A program made the translations under genes and the position numbers. A DNA stretch of 64,000 bases from Ectobius pallidus (Eukaryota > Arthropoda > Insecta > Blattodea > Ectobiidae), in NCBI GenBank assembly GCA_964059195.1, contig CAXKWD010000003.1, positions 15,854,606-15,918,605 on the forward strand, given 5' to 3'. Each line of letters begins with the position of its first letter. Position 1 is the first letter of the stretch. A model generated the notes under the pieces. It was not told the origin of the DNA. It searched no databases and saw nothing but the letters and a program-made list of their open reading frames with translations. Below, in pieces: positions 40,337 to 51,374 of the stretch.

Positions 40337-41250
40337 GCAAACGCGAAATTGCTTACGAGCTTCATAAACCTGCTCGAATAAATTATCCAAGGCGTCATGT
40401 GACAATGAAAGGTTTAAATGATTTGTGGCAGAGCGATCTGATTGAAATGATCCCGTATCATAAGGAAAATAGAGGCTTTAAGTACATTTTAGTCTGTATA
40501 AATGCGTATTCCAAGTTTGCGTACGCAAGGGCTTTGAAGAACAAAACTGGAAAAACTGTTACCGCAGCCATGAATGATATACTTCAATCTGTTAAAACCC
40601 CGCCTACAAACCTTCAGACCGACATGGGGAAGGAGTATTATAACGCTGATTTTAAAGCCTTAATGCTGAAATACGGCATCAACCATTATTCTACATACTC
40701 CAACGTTAAGGCTTGCATTGCTGAACGTTTCATAAGAACTCTTAAAACAACCATGTACCGTGAATTTTCTGCCAGGGGGAGTTACAAGTGGATCGATATG
40801 CTGCAAGAACTCATTAGGAAATACAACGATAGGTTTCACACCACCATTAAGATGAAGCCTAACCAAGTCAAGGACAATAGCCTGCTGAAAACTGTGTATC
40901 GGTACAAGGAGCCATGTGCGAAGCCAAAGTTTGCTAAAGGCGACTTTGTAAGAGTTTCAAAACACAGGAAAATGTTTAAAAAAGGATACTTACCGTCGTG
41001 GACTACGGAGATTTTCAAGGTGCGTGGAATCCAAGCCACATCTCCACCTACTTATCTGCTAGAGGATTTGGAAGGCAGCAACATAGAAGGTGCTTTTTAT
41101 GCTGAAGAACTCCAGAAAACAAAGTTTCCAGACACTTATTTAATTGAAAAGGTGTTACGTCGTAAAGGAGATATGATTTTGGTGAAATGGATGGGTTTTC
41201 CTGCGTCCAAGAATTCATGGATTCATAAACATAACATTGCAGATGCGTGA
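40333..41250 (+). CDS. INT: Retroviral-type integrase with C-terminal chromodomain
   Basis: A 305-residue protein. Catalytic DDE: D35 (LWQSDLIEMI), D97 (LQTDMGKEYYN), E131 (CIAERFIRTLK), with 33 residues between the last two. It is followed by the usual YNDRFHTTIKMKPNQV, an SH3-like segment (KGDFVRVSKHRKMFKKGYLP) and a chromodomain at about 267-305 (YLIEKVLRRKGDMILVKWMG, NSWIHKHNI). It joins the linear element to the target and makes the 6-bp duplication; the chromodomain may steer it to methylated histone tails. No HHCC zinc finger is visible at the N-terminus. It starts within an ATGA shared with the preceding stop. Confidence 0.94.
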   Translation: MSKREIAYELHKPARINYPRRHVTMKGLNDLWQSDLIEMIPYHKENRGFKYILVCINAYSKFAYARALKNKTGKTVTAAMNDILQSVKTPPTNLQTDMGKEYYNADFKALMLKYGINHYSTYSNVKACIAERFIRTLKTTMYREFSARGSYKWIDMLQELIRKYNDRFHTTIKMKPNQVKDNSLLKTVYRYKEPCAKPKFAKGDFVRVSKHRKMFKKGYLPSWTTEIFKVRGIQATSPPTYLLEDLEGSNIEGAFYAEELQKTKFPDTYLIEKVLRRKGDMILVKWMGFPASKNSWIHKHNIADA

Positions 41251-41581
41251 TACAGGATGAGGAAGGAACACTTGTATTTTTTACTTCATTAAAGACTCAA
41301 GTATAGTCATGTGTTTTTATTTCAATTCCTTTGCCTTTGACAAAGCCCTCACAACACACAGCATGATTCAATTTTATTTACATACACATGACACATAGCA
41401 TTATACACAAGACACATAGCATAATACACAGGATACATAGCATAATACATTTTTATTTACATACACAAGACACACAGGATACATAGCATAATACATTTTT
41501 ATTTACATACACAAGACACACAGAATACATAGCATAATACATTTTTATTTACATACAAGACTCTGACACTATATACATTTT
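41251..41581. repeat. Convergent 3' zone with 46-bp tandem repeats
   Basis: Units begin GGATACATAGCATAATACAT at 41431 and 41477, with a GAATACAT variant at 41523, spaced exactly 46 bp. Shorter degenerate units extend back to about 41380. Each full unit holds TTTTTATTT, which on the minus strand is AAATAAAAA, giving the polymerase gene several AATAAA signals. ATTAAA at 41288-41293 could serve the integrase. Confidence 0.75.
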
Positions 41582-44500
41582 TTACACTTTACATCTTTTA
41601 GCTGGGGGTCCCTCATCAACATCAGCATCCCTGATTTTGTAATGCCCGTGAGCAAGAGTATCTACGCCGTTGGGTAAAATGTAACGCTTGTCATCGTTGC
41701 TAGATAAAGTGACTTTGTTCATAGCAATCGAGAACACGTTATGTTTAAACGATCTGATGGATCTATTTACCGAGAATGTTGATTGTCCGCTCTTAAGACA
41801 GCCAACATAATCTTCAAAGTTGACATCTTTGTCAATAACATTTTTCCTAATGCCTTTCAATTTCTTTATGGTCATATGATTAAATTTTATAGCGTACATC
41901 TTTGCTCGCAGGCCTACAAATTCACTTATAGTATGACCAGCACCTTCATCCTTGAATTTACCGACCACCGCCTTGTTTTTGGGGGAATACAAGGGATGTT
42001 CGGGTGGGTAGACGCTAGTATCCAGCTCATCTCGGAAATGCATCATGTCACGGAAGAGGTCATCCGTATCGATCTTATAGACGAAACTATCAGTGTCCAT
42101 GTAACATAATTTCAAACAGTCTTTGTAAAAATGTTTCATGGTATCATAGTGAAAGTCATACATTCTGACTTTGGATAATTCTAATATAGACATACCGACA
42201 TAGATTGCTTTGTCAAACACCAAGCTAGTTTTAGCAAGGTGGACACCGACCAAATTCTCGCTGAATATGGTTCTATCTAAAAAGTTTGGCTTAGCCACCA
42301 GCTTTCTCATTAAATTTTGATCTGAAACAAGCCTAAAGTTCATCCTTTTCCGCACATTTTCCATTGTCTTGCCAAAAACGGCGTTATTCATCAGTTTAAA
42401 AAAGTCTTTTTCAAAGTTGTTGGCTGCAGCCCTACGCTTGGCCGTATTAAAGTCAATGTAAGGTTTCAACCAGCAGCTTTGGTGAAATTCAATAATTCTA
42501 TGGATCTTGGATAACCTCAGTCCGTGTTGTAATGCTTGTATAAGCACAGAATAGTGAATGACATAATTTTGTTTAGTTTCAAGAGTTGTCAAAAGCTTTT
42601 TGTTTTTACTACCCGGAGGACACTTCATTTCTGCACAGAAGGGCAGATCTGTGTGAGCGTCGTGGAGGTGATCTGGATACTCAATGTCTACCTCAAGGAC
42701 ATATCCCAATTTAGAATTGGTCGGTATGGACATGACGTCAAAGGACGCTATCTCATCTTTCTCGAGCCAACGAAAATTACCAGTAGGCAACGCTTGAGAC
42801 ATAGCGTAACCATAAAGGTTATTGGCGTCGACGTAGTAAAGGTGAGAGCTCGACTTTGAGGCATCGTAGTCGGCGGAACAAGGGATATTTGCCACAGCGT
42901 GTCTCGTTACACACTGACAAATTCCACCTCTTATCCCGCGTTCATACAACTGAATCATGTCCATATCGGTCAATAGCTGTAATTTTACCTCTGTGAACTT
43001 TAGCATGGATGCATAAGCGAATCCGGGAGCAGTCGAATAGTAGAGACAATCTATCCCATATGTATCATGGCACATTTGCCTAAAATTCTCGAAAACGTCT
43101 GTTAAGATCAAGACATCAGATTTCAAATATAAGTCTGAATATTCCCCTAAAGACTTGACCGAAAACGAATTCCAGACATTAACAGCATGAGAGTAGTCTC
43201 GATCTGAGACACCCGCATTGCTGAGTTTGTTGTAAAACGCCTCTTTAGGCGGTAATTTTGTCTCATCAAGAACTTCGTAGGACGACACATAGTCGTAGGG
43301 GAAGACCCCCTTTCGACATACCAAATCGGTTTTGTCACCAAACGAATTTCTGGTTTCTATAAATTTCTGCTTGGGTAGATTGTCCGCTAGCTTCTCCAAG
43401 CTACTGGCCATGAATCGGAAAGAATCTATAAACCGCAACTCCATACCTCCCCGCTTCAAAAAAGGGGAGGGAATAAATTTAGAAAACGATACATACTTTT
43501 CCTGAGTATTACAAATGACGTTAATTCTATTCTTGTCAAAGCCTAACTCTTTCACAATGAAATGAGCATCGTAATTTGAGAGGTTATGCAACACGACAGG
43601 GACGAATGTCTGATCTCTGTAATTTAGATTACAATTCCTGTGTGCGGCCCCTCTGAATCGCCCGCTGACATGACAGTGGTCCCTGACTTTATAGTTCACT
43701 TCGGTGAAATTACCATGCTTACAAATGTGGCAGATGGTGCTGTTCATATACAGTTTGTTTTCATCCGGCGTTAGAGGGATCATAGGTTTGTTTATGCTAT
43801 GTAACACTCGATCGATGACTTTTACATCGGCTACAAGCGATCGCATAAACTCCCCGCTGCAGTCTTTCCCTCTAAACAACCGTAACTGTGAAAACGTACC
43901 CTCCGCATCTTTGATAAAATAAGAAAAACTAAACGGAGTATGCTTCTGATAAGGTGTGGACCAAGATTTTGCGGGATCGTTTAAGCACCCCGAAATCGGC
44001 TCCAATAGGCATTCGAAATCCGCATAGATAACAAACCTAATCTTCTGCGAATATTCGTGCTTATTAAAGCAAACTTCGGGGTTCTTTGGAATCTCGCATC
44101 TGACAGGAGTGAAAGAATTGCATAACACTAGATGTTTAGCCAATCTCTCATCTGCAGATTTACCCTCGTACGATTCGAAATGTGTAAAACATCGTTTGCA
44201 CACTCTGATCTGATGTCCGTGAGATGTTATGAACGGTCTTATGAAAGCATCGAAATCTGAAATGACTATATAATGAGAATTTTGCTCATTGCAAACATAC
44301 AAAAGGTCTCTATGGTCCGCGAGTTGATTTTCCACAATTTTGATAGGAAACACGTAGTGCGAAATATTCTTCCCATTACGTTCTTCCTCTAGGCCGAAAA
44401 CATTAATAGAAATATTATTCCTTTTAGAAAACTTGTCGATATCGTGTAATGAAACGGGGAATTTTACACAGCTCCAATCGTACTTCTCACCCAATTCGGG

Positions 44501-45852
44501 TTTGTTCAGATAACTTGTCCACAAATCCTTGTCAGAATCTATAAATTTAGACAAAACGCAGTATTTAAAACAAAAATCATCTTCGTTCCGAATGTTGATG
44601 AGGGAGTGTAAGTGCCGGAATTCTACAGGCAGCATCATATGACCACGCCCCGCAAATGGGACATGTTCATTGATGCGCACTTCAATTTTAAACAATTTTT
44701 TGAAACCCCATCCAGAGCCACGCGTACTATGCTCCTCTTGCTCCTTTAACAATTTCGCGATGTGGTTGGATACGGCTTCATGGATGTTAGATGTTCTGTA
44801 CAAAATTTGGTTTCTGGTTTTAAAATTATACAATGCCGACTGGCCATCTAAATTTTCAAAATCTGACTCTACAAAAATATTAAATTTTATAGAGGTAAAT
44901 TTTAGCAAAGCCGAAGTTAGAATGAGAACAATTTTTTGATGGAATGAAGCAAGAATCGTCTCCATATCGCCTGAGGGAATATCTGTCACAGCGTAAGTGG
45001 CTAATCGAGACTTGAATGCAGACTCGAGCATGAAAAACTCACTTTGATGTTGTGAAGAATCACTGCCTGCATCATGTCTCGCGTTGCCATTCCCCGCTCC
45101 GACCTATAAAAATAAAATAAGAACATGTGTTACACACGTTTACGATGAAATGTGTAATGACATAAATGTTTTTAAAAACGAACAATGTATTAAACGTACC
45201 TCTAATCGGACAGGTTCAGGAATCATGGAGGTACCGGCTTCGATCCCCGATGAGGCCCCGGCTTCGGCAGGTCCATGCCTGGAGGCGCTCAATGCGGGTG
45301 TGCCATTCCCCGCTCCGATCTATAAATATAAAATGAGAACGTATGTTACAACACCATATATATTTTACGTTTTGAAAAAACAAATAATAATAATAATATT
45401 AATAAATAAAAATATGATATATGTGATATTGAAATTAAAAAACGTACCTCTAATCGGGCTCCATCACTGCGCGCAGGAATCCTTGAAGTCTCTGCTCCGA
45501 TTCCTGAAGTCCCGGCTACAGCAGGGAAATAGAGGTGAGCTGCCTGGTGGTACACTCCCTCACGCCTGGCTGCGTCCCTCGTAGCTGGGTGATGAAATTT
45601 CTCCCGGTGTTCATTCATTCGCTGTAGCGAGTTAAAGTTGACAAAGCAGATGTCGCAAGTAAAGGTCACGCCGGAATGTTTTTCACGGATATGCCTTGTT
45701 AAATTGTCCTTGCGCGTGAATAATACACTGCAGGTGTCGCACTTATACTCGGTTTTATCATGGTGTTGGTTAATATGCCGGTTGAGATTGCGTCGATGTT
45801 TAAATGATGAAGCGCACTCCTCGCACTTGAAAAATGACGTAGTTGCTTCCAT
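41582..45852 (-). CDS. POLB: Protein-primed family B DNA polymerase with N-terminal zinc fingers (three exons)
   Basis: Exons 45852-45448, 45319-45200 and 45103-41582, all junctions between codons, give 1,348 residues. Exon 1: three C2H2 fingers in residues about 9-87 (CEEC..H...H, CDTC..H...H, CDIC..H...H). Exon 3, numbered from its first Met at 45031: Exo I YADFE (338-340), an endonuclease-VII-like CHIC..DHCHVSGRFRGAAH..C block (434-468), Exo II NLSNYD, Exo III YLKSDV, Pol A DANNLYGYA (735-743), Pol B KLMNNAVFGK (879-888), Pol C MDTDS (978-982). These are the exonuclease and polymerase centres of the Polinton enzyme that copies the linear element using a protein primer. If exon 3 were used alone it would start at 45031. 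All three exons are open and the donor and acceptor sites are good. RNA evidence is lacking. Confidence 0.88.
45104..45199 (-). other. Polymerase intron 2 (96 bp)
   Basis: Minus-strand GTACGT donor after GATTAGAG and TTTATAG acceptor. Phase 0. Its donor context matches intron 1. Confidence 0.72.
45320..45447 (-). other. Polymerase intron 1 (128 bp)
   Basis: Minus-strand GTACGT donor after GATTAGAG and TTTATAG acceptor before ATCGGAGCGGGGAATGGCA. Phase 0. Failure to splice would add 33 residues, largely hydrophobic, after the zinc fingers and then stop at 45346. Confidence 0.72.
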
Positions 45853-45897
45853 GATGGCTTCTAACGGCTGAATGATACAAATCGGCCGCGGGTTATG

Positions 45898-45951
45898 TAT
45901 TTATATCGGCTCACGCTAGGGACAACGCCTATAACGGTCACCACGCGTCGG
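45898..45951 (-). promoter_or_regulatory. Promoter of the polymerase gene
   Basis: Minus-strand TATAAATA (first T at 45905) stands 53 bp before the ATG. CCGACGCGTGG, related to the CACGCGTG box of the left-end genes, lies at 45941-45951, upstream of the TATA box. Confidence 0.62.
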
Positions 45952-46235
45952 TACGGCGGGGTCACTGCATGCGATAAGCTGTGTGTTATTTTCGTACGCG
46001 TGGCTGCAGGATAACATCTGGACTTATGCAAGCTCGCAATAATATTATATCACATGTACTGCAACATTGACACACGCTTGAGTACAACATGTATGCAATA
46101 CCCCACGCGCTAGGCTGTGTTATTTTGAGATGCATAGATGAGAGTCTGACATGCGAACATCTGGATGTCTGCAAGCTCGCAACATGTGATGACTTGACGG
46201 AGCGTGCGGGACCTCACACGCGCCGTGAGCCGGGC
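45952..46235. repeat. Subterminal region with degenerate TIR-like repeats
   Basis: TTCGTACGCGTGGCTGCAGG..ACATCTGG..ATGCAAGCTCGCAATAATATTA at 45991-46046 and GCGAACATCTGGATGTCTGCAAGCTCGCAA at about 46153-46182 echo the TIR segment at 46239-46304 (TCGTACGCGCAGCTGCATCA, ATGCAAGCCTGCAATAATAT). Likely binding or origin-proximal repeats. No gene here. Confidence 0.6.
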
Positions 46236-46778
46236 TATTCTCGTACGCGCAGCTGCATCACGTCTGGGCTCTCGCTAACATATGCAAGCCTGCAATAATA
46301 TTACACACTCGCAAATATTACCAATAAATAAACACTTAGGCCTTTGTTCTACACACACAGGCGGAGCAAAAGGCGCTAGCACCCAGATTGATAAAAGAAC
46401 TATGTGCGATAAGGGCGCAAGCTCATAATTACCAATATTCCCAATATTACCAATAAATAAACACTTAGGCCTTTGTTCTACACACACAGGCGGAGCAAAA
46501 GGCGCTAGCACCCAGATTGATAAAAGAACTATGTGCGATAAGGGCGCAAGCTCATAATTACCAATATTCCCAATATTACCAATAATTAATCACTTAGGCC
46601 ATTGTTCTACACATACAGGCGGAGCAAAGGGCGCTAGCACCCAGGGCAGTGGTCTGCTGCTCCTCCGAGTGGTCAGCTGCTCCTCCCGAGTGGACAGTGG
46701 TCAGCTGCTCCTCCCGAGTGGACAGTGGTCAGCTGCTCCTCCGCTCCTCTGTGACGTCATCGGCAAAACACCACTACT
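46236..46778 (-). repeat. Right terminal inverted repeat (543 bp)
   Basis: Inverse copy of 31038-31580, ending CACCACTACT. It carries the same 129-bp and 28-bp tandem units in mirror order. Sequence identity with the left repeat points to recent insertion or to end-to-end copying. Confidence 0.95.
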
Positions 46779-46784
46779 TACGGC
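46779..46784. repeat. Polinton 6-bp target site duplication, right
   Basis: TACGGC, identical to 31032-31037. Confidence 0.95.
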
Positions 46785-47510
46785 TGAGACATTATTGTCA
46801 AGAAAGTAAGAAAATCATTATTAATATTAACAAAATCCGTTACATTTTATTCGTGGAAAAGTCTTAATAAATTCTACTGGAGAATACAGGATTTATCAGA
46901 TAAACTCGTATTCTGTAAAATACAGAATGTCCCTTAGATGGCTGCAGGAATGTTGGATTGGAAATTAATACAGAAAATACCTAATTTTGAAACGTCAAAA
47001 TAATTGCTACGAAATATTAGAAGAGTAGATAAAGCATTCGACAAGTAGAAAGCTTCAAATAGGCCTATCAGGGAGCAATAATTACATATTAATTTATTTT
47101 GTTTATTTATTTTAAAATTACGTAAATACAATACACTAATATAAGGTCCTGAAACCCAGAAAGAGCAGAAGCTTATGCTCGAGGGCAGTTCCATGCTTAT
47201 ATTTACATTATTGAAATATAATCTTAGCCTAAAATTACCTTAGAACTAAATAGATAAAAAATTGTGGAATATTACTAGGGGAAAAGAAAAAAGCTGAGAG
47301 TAAAGGCATGTCTCAATTGATATAAAAATAATTATAATAATTAAAAATAAATTATCATGATAGTAGTAGGTACAAAAAGAAAAACCTATTTCAAAAGGAA
47401 TGAAACTCTCATTTATAAGTTATTATTTTTTTAAATTTTAGATTTAAAGACTGCAAAACTACATTTGGCTAAAACTGGATGCAATATTAATTTCAGTTAA
47501 TTTCACAACT
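46785..47510. other. Unrecognised AT-rich intergenic DNA
   Basis: Right flank of the Polinton. No gene or repeat family was recognised. Confidence 0.35.
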
Positions 47511-47515
47511 GAATA

Positions 47516-48119
47516 CAGTAGAGTCCCGCTATTCCGAACTAATTGGGACCGAACATCGTTCGGTTTAGCGGGAATTCGGAATAGGCGGATTTCATTAATA
47601 ATATCAACGTATTGACTTATTATGGGGCAAATTAAGTGCAGGGACACCTGCTAGTGTCAGCCGACATAATCTGTAAGTTACCAGCTTTCATTCCATTTTG
47701 GTTTCAGGCGTTTTCATCAAGCTTAGGCACTATGTATGTCTCTATTTAACTTCTTTGTGTAACAAAAAATGTACGTTTTTAGGTAGATTTCGAAGAAAAA
47801 TCTACCTATTGCAATGGATACCATGTCATGATTTTCGAAAAATTCTTTCATATCTTTACGTTTCATGCTCCCCTAAGTACGAAACCACCGCCCGTTCCAA
47901 AAAAATTCTTGTGATATTTATATATATATATATATACATATATATATCTTTACACGATAGCGGCCGTAATTTTGAAGATATTTGAACCAAATTTTATTTT
48001 CACTAACGTCTTTTTAATTTATCGTGTTTTTAAGTTAAAAAAAACGGTATTTTTTCTTAATTCTGTTGGGAATAGCCGGATTTTCGAATAGCGGGGTTCG
48101 GAATAGTGGGACTCTACTG
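47516..48119. mobile_element. pogo/Tigger-like MITE with nested repeat R9
   Basis: Ends CAGTAGAGTCCCGCTATTCC and its near inverse GGAATAGTGGGACTCTACTG, flanked by TA on both sides, as in the pogo group of Tc1/mariner elements. The middle (47782-48000) holds a copy of R9. Confidence 0.82.
47782..48000 (+). repeat. Dispersed repeat R9, partial copy 1
   Basis: Starts with the small hairpin GGTAGATTTCGAAGAAAAAT + CTACC, then CATATCTTTACGTTTCATGC, a (TA)n tract and CGATAGCGGCCGTAATTTTG. Other copies: about 54868-55480 and 59890-60810. Confidence 0.65.
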
Positions 48120-48124
48120 TACTA

Positions 48125-49770
48125 TCTAAACGGAAACACTAGATGAGATATTATACTAGGCCTAGATAGTAATTTGTTTCGTGTACACAGGCTTTTTTAT
48201 AGTTGGAGGAAGACCACCGAGTTTCTACTGTACATGAAATGAATGGTTTTTGCATTTATCATTGTTAATATTAATATGTTCCCAGTAACACATTTCCAGC
48301 ACAAAAATTAAAGCATAATGATGGAAATAACCAGGCGCCTAGAGCTAACGATAACGCTTTGCGTTTCCCCATGATGCCGCTGAATTTATAACGTGTACCA
48401 AAGCGGAACTGAAAAATACATAGAAAATAATAATGACGGTGGGTGGGCACATTTAATATATTTCAAACGCTGGCAAATTAATAAACCATTGCGTGGCGGG
48501 AGCATAATATATACGGTTCCATATAAATCAGACCAATTTCATGTGAAAAGTATGCATGCATATATATATACATCAGAGTACAAATTGAAACAAAATGCAT
48601 GGTAAGTCAATGACGTTATAATTCAACCATCAATCAGTGCGTTTATAATTTCTCCCCCACTGGCTGGGGACCATTAAGCATAACAGCAAATGTAATACGT
48701 ATTTTTTCTACTATTAAAACATCTCTAAAAATTTAATATGTTGCTTTCACATAACTTTTTTCTGCTTATGCATGGGCAATACAACTTCTTCAAATTCTGA
48801 CACAGAATAAGAGGCCGTTATCTCAGTGGCTTATCCAATTGTTTACTGAGCAGTCCGCATAAAGTGAATATTATAACCTGCTATTTTATGATTTTTATTA
48901 TACATCTTACATAACTCATTTGCCCTGCATGGACATCTACCCCACTTGCCTGCGTCAGACCGGCACATCGGTGGGGTGCCTAGTGTCTAATGGTCTTGGC
49001 GCCTTGGGACCATACATAGTATACCTGGTAATATCCCATATCTTATGTCTATATAAGAGACTCTGTCCAGAGTGACTGCAAGAGAATCAACGTAGAGTCT
49101 AAACTATAATAGGTAAAGACTTGGAATTTTGACGGTGTAGGCTTTGTATTTTCAGTTGAGAAATATGAATGTTTATCATAGGCCCTAAGCATGTAAAAGT
49201 AGACAAAATAGGATGGAACATTTTTAGTCCTATTTGTGCAGTATAAGCCAATCTTCATTATTGATTCTCAGACGGTATATAACCCATTAATTCTTTTTTA
49301 CTATATTTCGTTCTGTTGTTTTGTATTCGCACACAAACAGACAAACGAAGACATTATTTCTGGAAATTGCATTTTTAGATTCGGGGGACTACGAAACCTG
49401 AATGTAGGCTATACTGAAAACGCAACATCGAAGTTGGGGGATCAAAGTTACAGAAAGTAAAAAGCATTTATTTGAGCCTCATCTGACGAGGGTCAGTAAA
49501 CGAATGATTTTACAGTAAAAAAATATATTATGTGAAATACCGTACTTATATTAGGTTTTCCTAAACATGGAAAATGCAATTTTCTTGCTTCATATCAGGA
49601 AATGACGTGGCTGCATTGCGAGTTTGTGCGTTCAATTGTGTCAGTCCACAAGCCAAACCTTCCTGTTCGCGAGGAGAAATTTGAAAGTTTGAGGACACAC
49701 TATCCTTATGATATTTCCTATGAAATAAAGTTTATTACAAAAATCTTACTGTAATGCGCTGATACAAAAA
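48125..49770. other. Intergenic DNA with one R10 fragment
   Basis: 49050-49150 shares ATAAGAGACTCTGTCC, AATCAACGTAGAGTCTAAAC and TTGGAATTTTGAC with 52960-53075. The rest has no recognised gene or element; short open frames lack domains. Confidence 0.4.
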
Positions 49771-50275
49771 TTATATACAGTCAAACCTCTGTATAACGAA
49801 GATCTATTTAATAATAAACCCACATATAGGCCTAGCAATATTTTTCTTTTGTCCCGGCATATTTCCTATCTTAATAATGTTAAAATTTGGAGGTTGAATT
49901 AATACTGCTTGGCTTTGTGGAAGGTAGCTGATCTTTCCCAGCCACCAATATTGTTTTCTGGGGGCCTGATAACTGTTACATTTCTTAAGAATTCTATAAA
50001 AGGAGGGTTCATTAGGGGATGGAAAATAGAATAACTGAGGCTAAAATCATCCCTTACGTGTGCAAAAATATATGTGAGTTGAGTTGCTACTTAAACATGC
50101 ACAGGCTATCAAGTGCAGTTGAAACACCATACGGGGCAAATGTTTTAATTTCGCCTTGTTATGTGGTAAATTTTTTGTTTTTTTCCCCTTCCCACCCTTT
50201 TTCAGTTTGAAATTTCTGGCCTATGCCTAAGCTCAAAGCGTGGCACGTGGCCCGTGATTTAAACCAATCGGAATA

Positions 50276-50692
50276 GTACAAGGTGACACAAAAAAAGGGA
50301 ACATCCAATAATAGTCTAAAACCAAGAGTGATGGAAGAAAAAAATGTTATTCATAGTAATTGAAACCTTAAAACTTGTTATTTAAGAAACATTAATGGAA
50401 TTTATAATTTTTTTTAATTACGTCGTTTAGATGGAGTCCTCCTGTACGATTGCGATGTTGGAGTGGTCAATGAGTAGCCTAATCTCAACAGCAGATTTCA
50501 ATAATGCATTCGTACAGGACGCTACCTAAAAGACGTAATTTCTTTTAAATGTTAAGTTCCATTAATGTTTCTTAAATGGCAAGTTTTAAGGTTTCAATTA
50601 CTATGAATAAAATGTTTTCTTTCATCACTCTTGGTTTTATTATTGGATGTTAAAAAGTTCCCTTTTTTTGTATCACCTTGTATTATTTTAAT
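50276..50692. mobile_element. MITE with about 190-bp imperfect inverted arms
   Basis: Left end TACAAGGTGACACAAAAAAA, right end its inverse TTTTTTTGTATCACCTTGTA. The arms share ACCAAGAGTGATG, TTCATAGTAATTGAAACCTT, TAAGAAACATTAATGGAA and CGTCCTGTACG-like words with small gaps. About 40 bp separate them. Ends in TA suggest Tc1/mariner-type target use. Confidence 0.75.
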
Positions 50693-51072
50693 GTGTCGAT
50701 GTAAAGTAGCTAGTAGTTCAACGGATGTCATTAATTTAAGTAACAAAGTAAGCAGTTTTTTAACATTACATAGTTTCAACCGTGCAGTCTTTCTCATGTG
50801 TGGTAAATTACAACCCCTCAATATAACAATTGATTTTCTGCAGAAAGGAACCAATCCACATGATTTTAAGCTAAAAAACAGGCATTTAAAGTTAAATAAA
50901 AAGCCACCTGGATCTTTTCAGTGTGCTTTTGTTTGCTTCATAGATGGCATATAAATGGATGAAGGGGGTTGGTTAGTTTGCACAACGTAAATATATAGTT
51001 CAGTAGCAAAAATTTAGCAATTATTCCGGTTTTTTAAATTTGACGGTTGGTTCCTTTCTGCAGAATGTCGTC

Positions 51073-51291
51073 ATATTGGCCTAATCCTTCTGGTGGCACT
51101 ATGGCCCTGGAGTAGACTCAGCTTATAACAGAAATGAGTACCAGGAGTATTCCTGGGGGTAAATAACGGCCGGTGCGTAGGGCTGACAAACTTGCCATCT
51201 TCATGTGCCGTATGTCACAATCCGGGAGCCTTAACTTCCTGGAAACCCTACGGGTCTCCATGGCCCATACAGGGATCACTTTACTATTTAA
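51073..51291 (+). mobile_element. SINE family 2, copy 2 (body only)
   Basis: CCTAATCCTTCTGGTGGCAC to GGGATCACTTTACT, about 85% like 5410-5625. The tRNA-like head is missing. Confidence 0.65.
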
Positions 51292-51374
51292 TATAACAAT
51301 AACGCTCATATAACAATACAATCTGCTAGAGCCAACAAATATAGTTATAGACTACGGAGGTTTGACTATATTTG

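Larger units (their letters stand above)
31038..46778. mobile_element. Complete Polinton/Maverick DNA transposon
   Basis: A 15,741-bp element with 6-bp target duplications, 543-bp terminal inverted repeats starting AGTAGTGGTG, and the diagnostic Polinton gene set: protein-primed family B polymerase, retroviral-type integrase with chromodomain, FtsK/HerA packaging ATPase, adenovirus-like protease, and major and minor capsid proteins. It also carries a PLA2 protein, a BIR protein, a fibre-like protein and several conserved or unknown proteins. Size, duplication length and gene set agree with the known family. No annotated frame has an internal stop; only the protease frame lacks an ATG, so the copy may be recent and possibly functional. 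Confidence 0.97.
49778..51367. mobile_element. pogo-like element with nested insertions
   Basis: The left end CAGTCAAACCTCTGTATAAC and the right-end inverse (ACGGAGGTTTGACTATA, 51353-51369) form an imperfect inverted pair flanked by TA. A long foldback (50276-50692) and a SINE (51073-51291) have inserted within it. No intact transposase remains. Confidence 0.55.

Noticed and set aside
40660..41039. Minus-strand frames opposite the integrase
   Set aside because: Shadows of the conserved integrase frame.
45346..45447. Independent 168-residue zinc-finger protein
   Set aside because: The last 33 residues come from a GT-AG intron. The splice signals and open downstream exons favour the joined gene, though an unspliced isoform is possible.
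50594..50954. Frames of 86 and 107 codons around 50.7 kb
   Set aside because: They begin inside one arm of a MITE and show no domain.
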